Positions 63,336-64,000 of a stretch of 64,000 bases of DNA are shown in pieces. Source of the stretch: Ruegeria sp. HKCCD8929 (GTDB lineage Bacteria; Pseudomonadota; Alphaproteobacteria; Rhodobacterales; Rhodobacteraceae); contig NZ_WPZY01000006.1 in assembly GCF_013031405.1 (NCBI RefSeq), positions 186,001 to 250,000 of the forward strand, in the 5' to 3' direction. The translations under genes were made by a program, and so were the position numbers. Below the pieces are notes generated by a model. The model was not told the DNA's origin. It made no database searches and saw only the letters and a list, made by a program, of their open reading frames with translations. Numbering within the stretch: the stretch's first letter is position 1; each line of letters begins with the position of its first letter.

Positions 63336-64000
63336 TGCGGTGTCTCCTGTGTGAGTTTGAATGTCTTGTCCGGACAGACCCAGAAACACCTTTCCGCATA
63401 CCGGCGTCACGGCAAGAAATGCGTTTTCGCGGATTCGCGCCAATGCCCGCCTGATTCGCCCTTGGATTTACGCGGTCCCCCGCGCGGCCAAACGGCTTTG
63501 AGGCCGTTCGGCAATTCTTCCCCTGCTTGAAACCCGCGTTCCGGCAGACACCCGCCGCATGTGTGAAACGACTCACTTCATGCGGTTGAAATCGCATGTC
63601 CATACACATGTCGGTGAGATTCGGCATGTTCACCCGGAAACATCGCCTGATTCACATCGGCTATCCGATGAAAAAAGGGGGGCCAAGGCCCCCCTGTCAG
63701 TTTCGCCGTCCAGGCTCCGTTCATTGACCGCCCGGTGTTTTTTGCCTGCGGCCTGGACGTCGCATGGGGCGAGCGCACCCGCCCCGTGAGAGAGTGGGAA
63801 GGACTGATATTCCGCCCCACCCTGTAGCCGGCGAAACACGGGCATGTTTCGCCGTGTGAGATGGGGCGCCTTTGGGTAAGTCTCGGGCCATGCCTCATCT
63901 CGGGTTTCGTCGGGACCGGGCCACCAAGGGAGGAACCCCGGTCCCTACACACCGTTGCCGGTGCGTTTCCGGTCAGGTCACGAGCAGCCGCTCGTAGCCC
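63336..64000. other. long noncoding, hairpin-rich window end
   Basis: No credible coding frame was found; frames at 63559-63789 (plus) and 63578-63952 (minus) lack ribosome sites and family features. A small stem AACGGC/GCCGTT lies at 63491-63508. From 63677 on, successive inverted repeats occur: 63707-63715/63751-63759, 63766-63771/63780-63785, 63830-63838/63845-63853, 63858-63867/63892-63901 and 63912-63920/63937-63945, with arms of 6-10 bp. At the far end, minus-strand codons ending GYERLLVT then TGA at 63973 could be the last codons of a gene continuing outside; too short to claim. Confidence 0.45.
63671..63694 (-). terminator. Rho-independent terminator on the minus strand
   Basis: GGGGGGCC (63677-63684) pairs with GGCCCCCC (63687-63694) and is followed on the minus strand by six Ts. 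No gene ends next to it; it would end a minus-strand transcript coming from the hairpin-rich region or from outside the window. Confidence 0.82.

Noticed and set aside
63578-63952. 124-codon minus-strand frame at the window end
   Set aside because: Composition is not protein-like, it spans most of the inverted repeats, and no ribosome site precedes it.
63973-64000. Last codons of a minus-strand gene (GYERLLVT then stop)
   Set aside because: Nine codons are too few to support a gene call; it needs the neighbouring sequence.

Overview
The window is about 64 kb of gene-dense, high-GC (roughly 60-65%) bacterial chromosome. Gene content points to a Roseobacter-group alphaproteobacterium (order Rhodobacterales, Ruegeria-like): a ChpT phosphotransferase of the CckA-CtrA relay, an olsB-olsA ornithine-lipid pair, ribosomal protein L21 with a helix-hairpin-helix tail, a TRAP-TAXI transporter with a fused permease, corrinoid-linked one-carbon genes and many acyl-CoA genes. 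The species cannot be fixed from sequence alone. No insertion sequence, prophage, CRISPR array or rRNA operon was seen.

Layout. (1) 0-11 kb: acyl-CoA and lipid metabolism in both directions: the 3' end of a glutaryl-CoA dehydrogenase gene, two SDR oxidoreductases, acyl-CoA thioesterase II, a serine hydrolase, a crotonase, a 2-hydroxychromene-2-carboxylate isomerase-like protein, an APH-fold kinase, nitronate monooxygenase, a quinone oxidoreductase, a histidine phosphatase and a MaoC hydratase. (2) 11-12.7 kb: aroQ translationally coupled to a LuxR-type regulator, then a 400-base hairpin-rich spacer. (3) 12.7-24.7 kb: housekeeping genes: rpsB-tsf, olsB-olsA, a DUF3553 gene, chpT, obgE-proB-proA, LysE exporter plus GNAT, rplU-rpmA and a pair of exported DUF2059 proteins. 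(4) 24.8-34.3 kb: tRNA-Ser(CGA), a cation diffusion facilitator, a three-gene one-carbon operon (virulence-factor family, MetF-like and MtrH-like), ppx/gppA-rlmE, YihY, an AI-2E family permease and an AcuC-like deacetylase. (5) 34.5-42.8 kb: cardiolipin synthase, then a complete peptide/nickel-type ABC importer operon with two unusual passengers, a secreted alpha/beta hydrolase and a low-GC orphan. (6) 42.8-47.6 kb: a low-GC GNAT gene and a TRAP-TAXI transporter with a coupled universal stress protein. (7) 47.9-55 kb: tRNA-Leu(CAA), a VTT membrane protein plus DsbB, HNH nuclease, RluE-type pseudouridine synthase, VOC protein, a glycosylase-esterase-GNAT-monooxygenase operon whose GNAT is frameshifted, and an MFS transporter. 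(8) 54.6-60.4 kb: cimA coupled to a squalene/phytoene-synthase-family gene, cysS with a compositionally odd 3' part, a YjbR protein and an aminotransferase. (9) 60.5-64 kb: an outer-membrane barrel protein, a non-pyrrolysine MttB-family methyltransferase, an EF-hand protein and a long noncoding, hairpin-rich end.

How genes may work together. The MttB-family methyltransferase (61.5 kb) and the MtrH-like/MetF-like operon (26.3-28.7 kb) are plausible parts of one corrinoid- and tetrahydrofolate-dependent demethylation route for a methylated amine such as glycine betaine; the corrinoid protein itself is not in the window. Both methyltransferases carry arginine-rich terminal tails. The most interesting uncharacterised signals are the structured noncoding stretches at 12.3-12.7 kb and 63.7-63.95 kb, the orphan inside the ABC operon, the mosaic cysS, and the LuxR-aroQ coupling. 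Most other regions are ordinary.
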